From Actinocatenispora sp963815125 (GTDB taxonomy: Bacteria > Actinomycetota > Actinomycetes > Mycobacteriales > Micromonosporaceae), in NCBI GenBank assembly GCA_963815125.1, contig CAWFFM010000003.1:496001-560000 (forward strand): a DNA stretch of 64,000 nt. Reading direction: 5' to 3'. The notes under the pieces are model-generated. The model was not told the origin of the DNA. It did no database searches and saw only the letters and a list, made by a program, of their open reading frames with translations. Shown piece after piece: positions 35,901 through 42,201 of the stretch (position 1 is its first letter; the number at the start of each line of letters is the position of its first letter). The position numbers and the translations under genes are program-made.

Positions 35901-36781
35901 TGGTGACCCTGGTCCGGCTGGGGCCAGGGCGGCGGGGCCTGACCGGTGTCCTGTTGCGGCCAGGGTGGCGGGGCCTGGCCGGTGTCCTGCTGGGGCCATG
36001 GCGGCGGGGCCTGGCCGGTGTCCGGCGGTGTTGCGGCCACCGGCTGACCGTTGCCCGACCAGCCGTAGTCAGGTTCCTGGCGGGCCGGCGCGTCCGGAGC
36101 AGGTGCCGGATCCGACCAGTACGATCCGCCGGCGTTGGACTGCTCCGGGCCGGTGGACCAGCGGTCGTTGCCATCCTGCGGCGCGAACGGTGCCGGTTCC
36201 GGTACGGGCGCCGACTGTGCCGCCCACGGATCGGGCGGCAGGTCGTCGGAGTCGTATCCGCCCATGGCGGGGGACGGCTCGGGTGCGGCGGCGGGCTCCG
36301 GCGTCGCGGCCGGGGCGGCCACACCGTTCCAGATCGGACCGTCGGTGGGTGGTGGTGGGGGCTCGTACGGCGCGGGCAGCCCGGCGGCCTCCTCGGCCGG
36401 GGACGGCTCGTCGAAGCGCGGTGTGGACCCCGGCAGGGGTGGTTCCATCGGCGGCTCGCTCCGGCCGGCGCCACCATGGGCGTCCGTACCGGTCTGATAA
36501 CCGGCGCCCTGCTGATGGTGGCTCTCCGCCGGCGGGTCACCCCACGGCGAGGACGACGAGCTACCGGATTCCGGCGCGTACGGCCAGTTGGGTGGCGGAT
36601 CGTGCTGTTCGCTGTTGCCCTCCGCCATCGGCCAGGACGGTGCGTCCCGGCCGCCGCGCTCGTGCGCGACCTGGTACGAGCCGGACGGCTCGGGGTCGGC
36701 GACGGGTGTTCCACAGCGCGGGCAGATGCCTACCGTCGGTGGCACCCGCTCGCTGCATGTCGAACACGTCCGGTCCTCCAT
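32954..36781 (-). CDS. Giant low-complexity zinc-ribbon membrane protein
   Basis: 1275 residues. The N-terminus has a small zinc ribbon (CSTCSERVPPTVGICPRCG, two CXXC knuckles). Almost the whole rest is disordered, rich in Pro, Gln, Gly, Ser and Glu, with three QDTGQAPPPWPQ copies (near 255-290), about 4.5 QRQEPSQYQEPA copies (near 345-400) and GAPGHDAPGHG-type repeats (near 885-920). A single C-terminal membrane helix (LTMLILIGAVVVLALAGIAMWFLLA) ends the chain, so it is a tail-anchored cytoplasmic protein. ATG at 36781 follows GGGAGGG; another ATG at 36799 lacks this. The coherent ends argue that it is one gene. Function unknown. Confidence 0.85.
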   Translation of the reverse strand: MEDRTCSTCSERVPPTVGICPRCGTPVADPEPSGSYQVAHERGGRDAPSWPMAEGNSEQHDPPPNWPYAPESGSSSSSPWGDPPAESHHQQGAGYQTGTDAHGGAGRSEPPMEPPLPGSTPRFDEPSPAEEAAGLPAPYEPPPPPTDGPIWNGVAAPAATPEPAAAPEPSPAMGGYDSDDLPPDPWAAQSAPVPEPAPFAPQDGNDRWSTGPEQSNAGGSYWSDPAPAPDAPARQEPDYGWSGNGQPVAATPPDTGQAPPPWPQQDTGQAPPPWPQQDTGQAPPPWPQPDQGHQQPGPEQDQSGAVGRARVPGLVPEPPEPAQRQDSGQYQEPAQYQQPEPHQEPSQYREPAQRQEPSQYQEPAQRQEPSQYQEPAQRQEPSQYQEPAQRQEPSQYQQYEDAETGQPARNDEQSSWQSSAEPADRPASGAPASPPVPGGFALPAETPVDRYAPGPVPAQSFGVPDVEPVDRYAPPAERTPEPPRPSEEHRPDPSSGSFSSPATDAAAAASTSGSPWAAFANAWDKPADPQPQSAPPAYPPEPGPDRSNPNRDAQGYQQSSYEEPRRQEYREQDRWEQEPREREQRSQEHRSQEYPDQGRGGYQSQESGPAPREHGYGQAAGAPPTGRPPQQPDDAPPAAWPPAPAPWPGDELAPTGPVRGVAPVPVANRLGADELAEVLASIGGGQQDRPASGAPASGAPVSGQPAPPPAAPPQSDQPPAASDAWSTPSAEAAPPAWSAPGYPPAAPDQGDRRGWDSGPTAPPPQQQEPPQWPTGPASDQDHGGGQRGWGAEPGQYGSGNSERASWTASPDEPASWPEPGDPGTGNGAVPGRPGEPGYPATQTPGQPGRSGHPGQPGEPSWSSQPGEPGQPGHDTPGHGAPGHDAPGHGAPGHGQQQPASWPPGGQPWAPQQSQPNHDPWTRQAPEQHPDPGPGGFPDPAQPVRYGVSGPGQPTGPQQGDPYAPNVPGQQPPGYDAPGAPDRGAPDRGAPYRDPGYRGADPYPAPVEPPRNADPESGSWWNGASARESGAAVQAGRRDGQDGSGTGGGGPGEQPLWPTGPSTGPPADHSAQRRTTDDALTPAQRFGEQHGTGRLPAEPPLPEEPRVFPTDPPPRPWTHADRAAVSGSGPRPPMATPEEPTDPAMSAAAPAQPPAAGPPQSAVGPAQPPAGVAPQPVPAGPGGPAGTSVDQNATTQLDTVAAGAGGFRRPETRYAELNPLETTNSLTGRILGPRNAEPDTAGDAQQGSRTALTMLILIGAVVVLALAGIAMWFLLA
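35592..35757 (-). repeat. 36-bp tandem coding repeats (QRQEPSQYQEPA)
   Basis: Copies start at 35592, 35628, 35664, 35700 and 35736 (the last partial and diverged), each 36 bp and in frame, giving 12 residues per unit. Near-identity at the DNA level implies recent slippage or unequal crossover inside the zinc-ribbon gene. Confidence 0.9.
35922..36029 (-). repeat. Three 36-bp tandem coding repeats (DTGQAPPPWPQQ)
   Basis: Units at 35922-35957, 35958-35993 and 35994-36029 begin GGCCAGGGCGGCGGGGCCT or close variants. They encode proline-rich 12-residue repeats in the same giant protein. Confidence 0.85.
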
Positions 36782-37010
36782 CAAGCCCTCCCATGGCATG
36801 TCCGCCGAACGCTCAACCCTCACCGTGCCATACGACCGCGACCGGCGGCGACGCCGAGTTGCTGCCCCATGGTGCGGACACCGGTCGACCCGGCCGGTGC
36901 GACTGGTCCGGTTCCGTGAGCCTACGAGGCGCGCCGAGCCTGGTGTGGACAGGGACCACCCAGTTGGCCCACTGGTTGGGACGGCGGCGGCAGAATGGCA
37001 CGCCACCGTG

Positions 37011-37034
37011 CGCGGATGACGACGTCATGACGCG
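37011..37034 (-). terminator. Possible terminator after the NlpC/P60 gene
   Basis: CGCG-G-ATGAC-GAC-GTCAT-GA-CGCG forms a short imperfect hairpin 27 bp beyond the NlpC/P60 stop on the minus strand. The rest of 36782-37060 (279 bp) shows nothing else. Confidence 0.35.
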
Positions 37035-37060
37035 TACGGGTGACTGCTGCGGTGTTGCCG

Positions 37061-38683
37061 TCAGTCCGGGCAGGACGCCGACGGTGACGGACTGGGTGAC
37101 GGTGATGCCTTGGCGTACGGCGACGGGCTCGGGCTGGCGCTCGGCGACGGGCAACCGGAGGTCGTGGCGCCACTACTCTTCGTCGACGGAGAGGAGGACG
37201 CGGGCGCGGTCGACGAGGCGGACGGGGCCGCCGACGATGTGGTGGACGACGACGGAGTCGGTGAACCGCTCGACGACGAGCTGGCTGACGGAGATCCCGA
37301 CGGTGTCGGGCTGCCGTTGTGCCCGGAGCCGCTGGGCGACGGTGTGGGACTGCCGCCGTGCCCGGAACCGCTCGGGGACGGGCTCGGCTTCGGCCCGCTG
37401 CGGGACGGCTTCGGTGACGGCGTCGGCTTCCCGCCGGGGTGACCGCTGGCCGGCAGGACCCGGGTGGCGCCGTACATGCCGCCGATCGACAGGTCGACGA
37501 CCTGCACCGGAATGCCGAATGTCGGCGCCTGTACGACCTTGCCGTGCCCGATGTACATGGCCACGTGGTAGACCGACGTGCTCACACCCGGTGTGGAGCC
37601 GTAGAAGATGAGGTCGCCGGGCAGTAGCCGGGACAGCGTCACCGGGCGGCTCGCGGTGGCGCGGTACTGCGCGTCCGCCACCCTGGGTAGCTGTACCCCG
37701 GCGGACAGATACGAGGCGAGGACCAGGCCCGAGCAGTCGTACGAGTTCGGCCCCTCCGCGCCCCACACGTACGGCTTGCCGAGCTGCCGGAGCGCGAACC
37801 GGACCGCCTGTACCGCCCGCGGGTTGGCCTTCGTGCTGCCGACCTCGGAACCGATCTCACCGGCGAACTTCTTGTCGTACGCGCGCTGCTGGGCGGCCAG
37901 CGCGGTCAGTGCGTCCGCGTTGTCGTCGCGCAGCTTCTGCAGATCGTGGGTGGCCTGCGCGTACTGCTTGCGGTAGCCGTGCAGGCGCGTCTCGTCGTCG
38001 TGCTGATTGCGTACGGCGTCGTCGTAGATCTTCTGCGCGTCGTCGGCCAGCGACTTCGCGTCCTGGTACGACGATGCCGACCGGTGTCCCTTGCCGGTGC
38101 CCTGGTCGTTCATCCACGGCGCGACCTTGGACAGCTCACGCCACTGCCGGGCCAACGGGTCGAGCGGGTCCGGCACCTTCGCCGCGTTCTGGTACGCCCG
38201 GCTCGCGTCGTGGCCGGTCTGCTTGCCGAAGTAGGCGAGGGTGCGGTTGGCGAGGTCGAGATTGCGCCTGGCCGCGGTGACGTTCCTCTTGTCCTGGCCG
38301 ATCTGCTGCTGTACCTGCTTCGCCTGCTCGGCGAGGGACTGTACCTGGGCGGTCTTCAGCATGATCTGGCTGCCCATCGGGCCGGCCGGTGTCGGCCCGC
38401 TCGGTACGGTGCTGCCCGGCACGGTGCTGCCGGGGACCGTGCCGCCCGGAAGTCCGCTACCGGTGGGTGCGCTGCCGCCGGCCTCGGGGCGCGCTCCGCT
38501 GTCCGGCGCGTCCGGTGGTGCGACGCCGGTGGGTGGCTGGATGGTGTCGCTGGCCGCGTGCATGACCGGATCGGCGTACGCCATGGAACTGCCGGTGAAG
38601 AGGACCACTGCGGACAGCCCGACGGCCGCCAACCATGGCCGCCGTCGCATCCGTCGGGTGGTACGTCGTGCCGGACCGCGCAT
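37061..38683 (-). CDS. Secreted NlpC/P60 peptidoglycan hydrolase
   Basis: 540 residues. Signal peptide with a long basic n-region (RRTTRRMRRRPWLAAVGLSAVVLFTGSSMAYA). A Pro/Gly/Thr linker follows, then a coiled-coil (about 110-285, MLKTAQVQSLAEQAKQVQQQ). The NlpC/P60 domain has catalytic Cys in YDCSGLVLASYLSAG, His in VYHVAMYIGHG and the third polar residue near VVQAPTFG. A C-terminal Pro/Ser-rich tail of about 120 residues ends SPSPSPSASCPD. The layout resembles RipA-like cell-separation endopeptidases. I chose ATG 38683; ATG 38740 is possible. A structured RNA lies upstream, possibly a c-di-AMP riboswitch as in related genes. Confidence 0.9.
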   Translation of the reverse strand: MRGPARRTTRRMRRRPWLAAVGLSAVVLFTGSSMAYADPVMHAASDTIQPPTGVAPPDAPDSGARPEAGGSAPTGSGLPGGTVPGSTVPGSTVPSGPTPAGPMGSQIMLKTAQVQSLAEQAKQVQQQIGQDKRNVTAARRNLDLANRTLAYFGKQTGHDASRAYQNAAKVPDPLDPLARQWRELSKVAPWMNDQGTGKGHRSASSYQDAKSLADDAQKIYDDAVRNQHDDETRLHGYRKQYAQATHDLQKLRDDNADALTALAAQQRAYDKKFAGEIGSEVGSTKANPRAVQAVRFALRQLGKPYVWGAEGPNSYDCSGLVLASYLSAGVQLPRVADAQYRATASRPVTLSRLLPGDLIFYGSTPGVSTSVYHVAMYIGHGKVVQAPTFGIPVQVVDLSIGGMYGATRVLPASGHPGGKPTPSPKPSRSGPKPSPSPSGSGHGGSPTPSPSGSGHNGSPTPSGSPSASSSSSGSPTPSSSTTSSAAPSASSTAPASSSPSTKSSGATTSGCPSPSASPSPSPYAKASPSPSPSPSASCPD

Positions 38684-39016
38684 CTCACCGTCCCGTTCAC
38701 TTTGTCGCCGCAGCGTGCTCCTGTGTCGTAGGACGGACATACCGTACGACGGTTCGTTCGTTCTCTCCACCGGAAGCCAGGTTACAAGTTACTGGGAATG
38801 CCTGTTTCTGCTCGCAGAGGCGCCGTCCGGCGCTGTGTCGGACGGCTGCTGACATGCCTCTGACCTGGCGAGCAACCTCACCCGGAGAGAGGCTTGGCGG
38901 GAGGTCCGGCGGCTGCCCGTACTCTCCCGGTAGAAGCAAGTATGCCGATCGCTCCGTGCCGACGTGGCCGGTTGGCGAAGCGCGGACGCTATTCTCCGTA
39001 TTCAGGGAGTGACGTT
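38684..39016. other. Divergent region between NlpC/P60 and MqnE-like genes
   Basis: 333 bp with no gene supported. It holds the structured leader candidate of the NlpC/P60 gene (38815-38945 on the minus strand) and the promoter of the MqnE-like gene, whose ribosome-binding site GGGAGTGA precedes ATG 39017. Confidence 0.5.
38815..38945 (-). ncRNA. Structured 5-prime leader, possible c-di-AMP (ydaO) riboswitch
   Basis: On the minus strand the leader shows CGGGCAGCCG, then GGGTGAGG, then ATGTCAGCAGCC, spaced roughly like the conserved CGGGGGAnCC, GGGTGAAT and CGTCAGCTAACC blocks of ydaO riboswitches. It ends in a strong two-part stem: CAGAGGC/GCCTCTG (38815-38821, 38856-38862) outside GCCGTCCG/CGGACGGC (38822-38829, 38839-38846). 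In actinobacteria this riboswitch often precedes NlpC/P60 and Rpf genes, and disA is present here. The match is partial, so the identity is tentative; the hairpin itself is certain. Confidence 0.35.
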
Positions 39017-39754
39017 ATGTCGAGCAGTGTGCAGCGGGCCGAAGCCCTCCAGTTCCGCCGCGACATCGAGGCGAAGGTGGCCACCCGGGACCGGTTGACC
39101 GCCGCGGACGGTGTGGCGTTGTGCGCCTGCGACGACCTGTCCTGGCTGGGCGGCCTGGCGCACCAGCAGCGCCTGCGGGTGGCCGGTGAACGGGCCAGCT
39201 TCCTGGCCGCAGACGGGCCGGGGATGTCACTCGACGGCGACCAGCTCGCCGTGTCCGGACCGGTGGCCGCGCTGCGCTACACCATCGCCGAGGATCCGGC
39301 GCGGCGTACCGGCTTCCCCGGCGACCCGACGAACTGGGTGGAGCAGCTGCTGACCCTGCGCGGCCAGGTGGACGACGGTGCGCCGGTACGGCTGTTCGTA
39401 CCGGTGCGGGGTGGGTCCGGGGACGAGGCGGCCAGGGACGAGACCGCGGCGCCGTCCCCAGCCGAGGCGATGATGCTGTTCGCGGTGTCCAGGCTGCTGC
39501 TGGACAACGTCGCGGATCTGGGCTGCGACCTGTCCACCCATCCCGCTTCCACGGCCGCCCTGCTGCTCAACTTCGGTGCCTCGGACCTGCTGGTTCCCAC
39601 CGCGGACTTCGACGCGGACACCACCGCGGAGCAGATCTGGGACGCCGGGTTCACGCCGGTGCACCGGGACGGTGGGTTCCAGTTGGTCCGCGACTACGGT
39701 CCGGCCACGCCGCAGTCAGAGCGCCGGGCCGAACCGCAGTCGGTGTTCCACTGA
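39017..39754 (+). CDS. MqnE-derived protein lacking the radical-SAM core
   Basis: 245 residues against about 380-390 for aminofutalosine synthase MqnE. The N-terminus (FRRDIEAKVATRDRLTAADGVALCACDDLSWLGGLAHQQRL) aligns with the MqnE start. The C-terminal part (LLTLRGQVDDGAPVRLFVPVRG, then EAMMLFAVSRLLLDNVADLG, AALLLNFGASDLL, IWDAGFTPVHRDGGFQLVRDY) matches the MqnE C-terminal third. The CX3CX2C iron-sulfur motif and the whole SAM barrel between are missing, so it cannot do radical chemistry. The frame is intact, with GGGAGTGA before ATG 39017 and normal codon use, arguing against a fresh pseudogene. Possible roles: menaquinone-intermediate binding or regulation of true MqnE. Confidence 0.85.
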   Translation: MSSSVQRAEALQFRRDIEAKVATRDRLTAADGVALCACDDLSWLGGLAHQQRLRVAGERASFLAADGPGMSLDGDQLAVSGPVAALRYTIAEDPARRTGFPGDPTNWVEQLLTLRGQVDDGAPVRLFVPVRGGSGDEAARDETAAPSPAEAMMLFAVSRLLLDNVADLGCDLSTHPASTAALLLNFGASDLLVPTADFDADTTAEQIWDAGFTPVHRDGGFQLVRDYGPATPQSERRAEPQSVFH

Positions 39755-39775
39755 CCGTGCCCGCGCTGACCAGGT

Positions 39776-39802
39776 GACGGACACCCCGACCGGGTGCCCG
39801 TC
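39776..39802. terminator. Terminator between convergent genes
   Basis: GACGGACACCC (39776-39786) pairs with GGGTGCCCGTC (39792-39802), 10 of 11 positions, between the MqnE-like gene and the small membrane protein gene. Confidence 0.55.
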
Positions 39803-39807
39803 CAGGG

Positions 39808-40194
39808 TCACTGCCGGGGCGGCCCGGAGGTCGGCCCCGGCGGCGGGTACTGCTGACCGTGCGGTCCCGGCGGCGTGGAGTGCGGCGGCGGGGTACCGGG
39901 CGGCCCCGAGGTGGGCCCGGCCGGGTTGGTGCCGTTGGCCTGGCCGAACGGGTTGACCTCGTCCGGTGGCGGCGGGCCGTACCCGGGCTGTCCCTGGCCG
40001 CCGGGCGGTCCGTAGGGTCCGGGCTGCCCGTACGGGCCGGGCTGGCCCTGCGGTCCGTAGGCCCCCGGCTGACCGGGCTGCTGCTTGTTCTTCTTGTTGC
40101 GGTTGACCAGCACGACGGTCAGCACCACACCGCCGGCGATGAACAGCAGCACGATGAGGACGCAGCAGATCGAGAGCACACTCACGTTTCGCAC
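39808..40194 (-). CDS. Single-pass membrane protein with Pro/Gly/Gln-rich tail
   Basis: 128 residues from GTG 40194 (start uncertain, no strong ribosome-binding site). One membrane helix (VLSICCVLIVLLFIAGGVVLTVVLV) is followed by NRNKKNKQ as a cytoplasmic positive stop and a low-complexity tail of PGPYGQPGPYGPPGG repeats. Such proteins are common in actinobacterial envelopes and unassigned. It is convergent with the MqnE-like gene. Confidence 0.65.
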   Translation of the reverse strand: MRNVSVLSICCVLIVLLFIAGGVVLTVVLVNRNKKNKQQPGQPGAYGPQGQPGPYGQPGPYGPPGGQGQPGYGPPPPDEVNPFGQANGTNPAGPTSGPPGTPPPHSTPPGPHGQQYPPPGPTSGPPRQ

Positions 40195-40510
40195 GGCGGC
40201 ATCATAGCGATGCTTCCGCGCGCCCGCTCTGGCTGCGCAGAGCGGCCAGGCCGCGCCGACCGGCCAGGGCACTGGCGACGAGCATGGCGCCCACCACGCT
40301 GTGGGCGCCATGCCCGCCAGGGGGAGAGGAAAGCTCAGCCGTCCTGACGTGACGCCACGGTGCTCGTTCCGGAGTCGGCACGGATGTTCGCCCAGCCGTG
40401 ACTGATCGAAGAATATTGCCGATCGGCGCCGAGCAACAGACCTGTACGACGGGAGATTCCGCGCCGGACGAGGTTTCCGCCCGACCGTCCGGATCTGCCC
40501 CGCGCCGATG
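40195..40510. other. Region between N-acetyltransferase and small membrane gene
   Basis: 316 bp. It holds GATCG-N11-CGATC (40404-40424) around an AT-rich stretch with a minus-strand TATTCT hexamer (40415-40410) that could be a -10 element. No gene is supported. Confidence 0.4.
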
Positions 40511-41350
40511 TCACGGTTGTCGTTCCTGCGCCCGCTGCCAGGCGGTCTGCTGCCGACCCGACAACCACCACAACCGGTCCAGCGCCGGATCGCCCAGCTC
40601 GGCGACCGGTACGCCGAACTCTCCGGCCAGCACCGCCACCAGCTCCGCGCGGTCGGTCAGCTCGCGTACCTGCCGGCCCGCCGGGCCACGCCGGGTCAGC
40701 GACCGGGCCTGCAACACCAGCGCGTGATCGGCCCGCGGCTGCTGCACCAGCAGCGTCCGGACGAACGGCGAATCCGGGGCACGGGAGAGCCGGTCGCAGT
40801 ACGGCGCGAAATCGGCCAGTACCTGCCGGTCGGTACGGAACTCGAACCCCGCACACCCTCCCGACGGGTGATGGACCATCCGCCAGTGCCCGGCCAGGTC
40901 CCGGCGCAGCCCGTACGTCAGCGGACCCTGCGGATAGCTGCCCACCGCCAGCGGCAACGGCGCCAGAAAACCGTCACCGAAGCCCACATCCGCCAGGAAC
41001 GACCCGGTCCCGGTGCCGACCAGCAGCGCCAGGTGGTTTCCCCAGGCCTCCTCGCCGTGCCGGTCGCGGTGCAGCGCGCCGGCCACGTGTCGTACCGGAA
41101 ACCCGATCGCGGCCAGCAGCAACCCGAACGCGCCGTTCAGTTCGAAGCAGAAACCGCCCCGCCGGCGCCGGACGATCTTGTCGTACAACGCCTCCGGTGC
41201 CAGCGAGAGCGGCCGGCCCAACTGGATGTCCAGGTTCTCGTACGGCACCGTGGCCAGATGCGCCCGGTGCAGCGCCACCAGTGTCACCGCATCCGGTCGT
41301 ACCGGACCGCGGTGACAGATCCGCCGAAGGTACCCGGACACGTCGATCAT
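40511..41350 (-). CDS. nat: Arylamine N-acetyltransferase
   Basis: 279 residues, the family length. NAT moves acetyl or propionyl from CoA to arylamines and hydrazines through a Cys-His-Asp triad. All three are visible: RRGGFCFELNGAFG (Cys), EEAWGNHLALLVG (His) and FLADVGFGDGFLAPL (Asp). The N-terminus IDVSGYLRRICHRGPVRPDAVTLVALHRAHLATVPYENLDI is canonical. I chose ATG 41350, although no clear ribosome-binding site precedes it. In mycobacteria nat belongs to a sterol-catabolism operon; no such genes are seen here, so it may act on xenobiotic or secondary-metabolite amines. Confidence 0.93.
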   Translation of the reverse strand: MIDVSGYLRRICHRGPVRPDAVTLVALHRAHLATVPYENLDIQLGRPLSLAPEALYDKIVRRRRGGFCFELNGAFGLLLAAIGFPVRHVAGALHRDRHGEEAWGNHLALLVGTGTGSFLADVGFGDGFLAPLPLAVGSYPQGPLTYGLRRDLAGHWRMVHHPSGGCAGFEFRTDRQVLADFAPYCDRLSRAPDSPFVRTLLVQQPRADHALVLQARSLTRRGPAGRQVRELTDRAELVAVLAGEFGVPVAELGDPALDRLWWLSGRQQTAWQRAQERQP

Positions 41351-41438
41351 GTCGCAGATGATGCCGCAGTGGTGCGACGACGGCCGGTGACCCCGGCCCG
41401 CGTACGCTCGGCGAGGTATCCGATGGCTGGAGGGCCCG

Positions 41439-41864
41439 GTGAAGACTGCTCGGCGGGCGACGTTCCCGCGCCGGGACCCGGACGGCCGGGTGGCCCACTT
41501 CGGTGACCTGGTCGCCGCCGCACTCGCCGCGCTCGTCCTGGCCTTCGCCGTACTGACCGCCATCGACCTGCTGACCTCGCTGGTCGGTGTCGGCAGCTAC
41601 GGTTCGTCGCGCGGCTGGCTGACCGCGGTCCTCGCGGTCTGGCTGTACGTGGAGGACTTCCGCGCCTGGCGCGGGGTACGGATGCGCACCGCCATCCTGC
41701 TCATCGCACTGTTCAGCGCGCTGCTGGTCGGTGGGGGCGCCGCGTACGGACTGAGCCACCTGATAGCCGGCCTGCCCGCACTGGTCACCGGCTCGATCGG
41801 GGCCGCGGTCGGGGTGCTGGCGTACGCGCCGATCTGGTTCTTCGGCATCCGCTGGGTCGAGTAA
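41439..41864 (+). CDS. Four-helix membrane protein, hypothetical
   Basis: 141 residues with three or four hydrophobic helices (LVAAALAALVLAFAVLTAIDLL, WLTAVLAVWLYVEDFRAW, TAILLIALFSALLVGGGAAYGLSHL, and VTGSIGAAVGVLAYAPIWFFG). The N-terminus is basic and cytoplasmic. GTG at 41439 follows GGAGGG. It precedes a DUF4229-like membrane gene by 11 bp, so the two are probably co-transcribed. Function unknown. Confidence 0.8.
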   Translation: MKTARRATFPRRDPDGRVAHFGDLVAAALAALVLAFAVLTAIDLLTSLVGVGSYGSSRGWLTAVLAVWLYVEDFRAWRGVRMRTAILLIALFSALLVGGGAAYGLSHLIAGLPALVTGSIGAAVGVLAYAPIWFFGIRWVE

Positions 41865-41875
41865 GGAGATCTCCC

Positions 41876-42136
41876 GTGAGCCCCGCGATCAAGTACACCC
41901 TCGGCCGGGTCGGCCTGTTCGCCGCCATCGTGCTGGCCCTACTGCCGTTCAAGCTCGAACTGTTCGTCACCATGATGATCGCGCTGCTGGTGTCCATGCC
42001 GCTGTCGTACTTCCTGCTGCGTCGTTGGCGGGACCAGATGGCCGAACGCATCGACGAGTCCCGCCAGCAGCACCGCAACCAGAAGGAACAGCTCCGCGCC
42101 GCACTGTCCGGCGACGACACCGACAACGATCGCTGA
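41876..42136 (+). CDS. DUF4229-like small membrane protein
   Basis: 86 residues. Two membrane helices (YTLGRVGLFAAIVLALLPF and LFVTMMIALLVSMPLSYFLL) precede a charged C-terminal helix RRWRDQMAERIDESRQQHRNQKEQLRA. This pattern matches DUF4229 proteins of actinobacteria. GTG at 41876 has a perfect AAGGAG site. It ends before a strong terminator. Confidence 0.85.
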   Translation: MSPAIKYTLGRVGLFAAIVLALLPFKLELFVTMMIALLVSMPLSYFLLRRWRDQMAERIDESRQQHRNQKEQLRAALSGDDTDNDR

Positions 42137-42148
42137 CCCGGTACGGCG

Positions 42149-42184
42149 CGGTACGGCGCGCGCCGGGCAGCGCGCGCCGTACCG
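42149..42184. terminator. Bidirectional terminator, 14-bp stem
   Basis: CGGTACGGCGCGCG (42149-42162) pairs perfectly with CGCGCGCCGTACCG (42171-42184) around an 8-nt loop. It lies between convergent genes. The left arm is preceded by a second direct GGTACGGCGC copy. Confidence 0.75.
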
Positions 42185-42201
42185 GATGAGCGGGGCGTGG
42201 G

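Noticed and set aside
35592..36029. 36-bp spaced repeats resembling a CRISPR array
   Set aside because: The repeats are contiguous with no unique spacers, are in frame and encode 12-residue protein repeats.
33544..36714. Long Arg/Pro-rich frames on both strands over the giant zinc-ribbon gene
   Set aside because: Compositional shadows of a Pro/Gln-rich gene. The chosen frame alone has a zinc ribbon at one end, a membrane helix at the other and a strong ribosome-binding site.
39017..39754. MqnE-like gene as a simple pseudogene
   Set aside because: The frame is uninterrupted over 245 codons with normal codon use and a good ribosome-binding site, so a functional short form is favoured.
40335..40440. 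Short SH3-like frame on the minus strand (GWANIRADSGTS)
   Set aside because: No in-frame start codon with a ribosome-binding site; too short to support.
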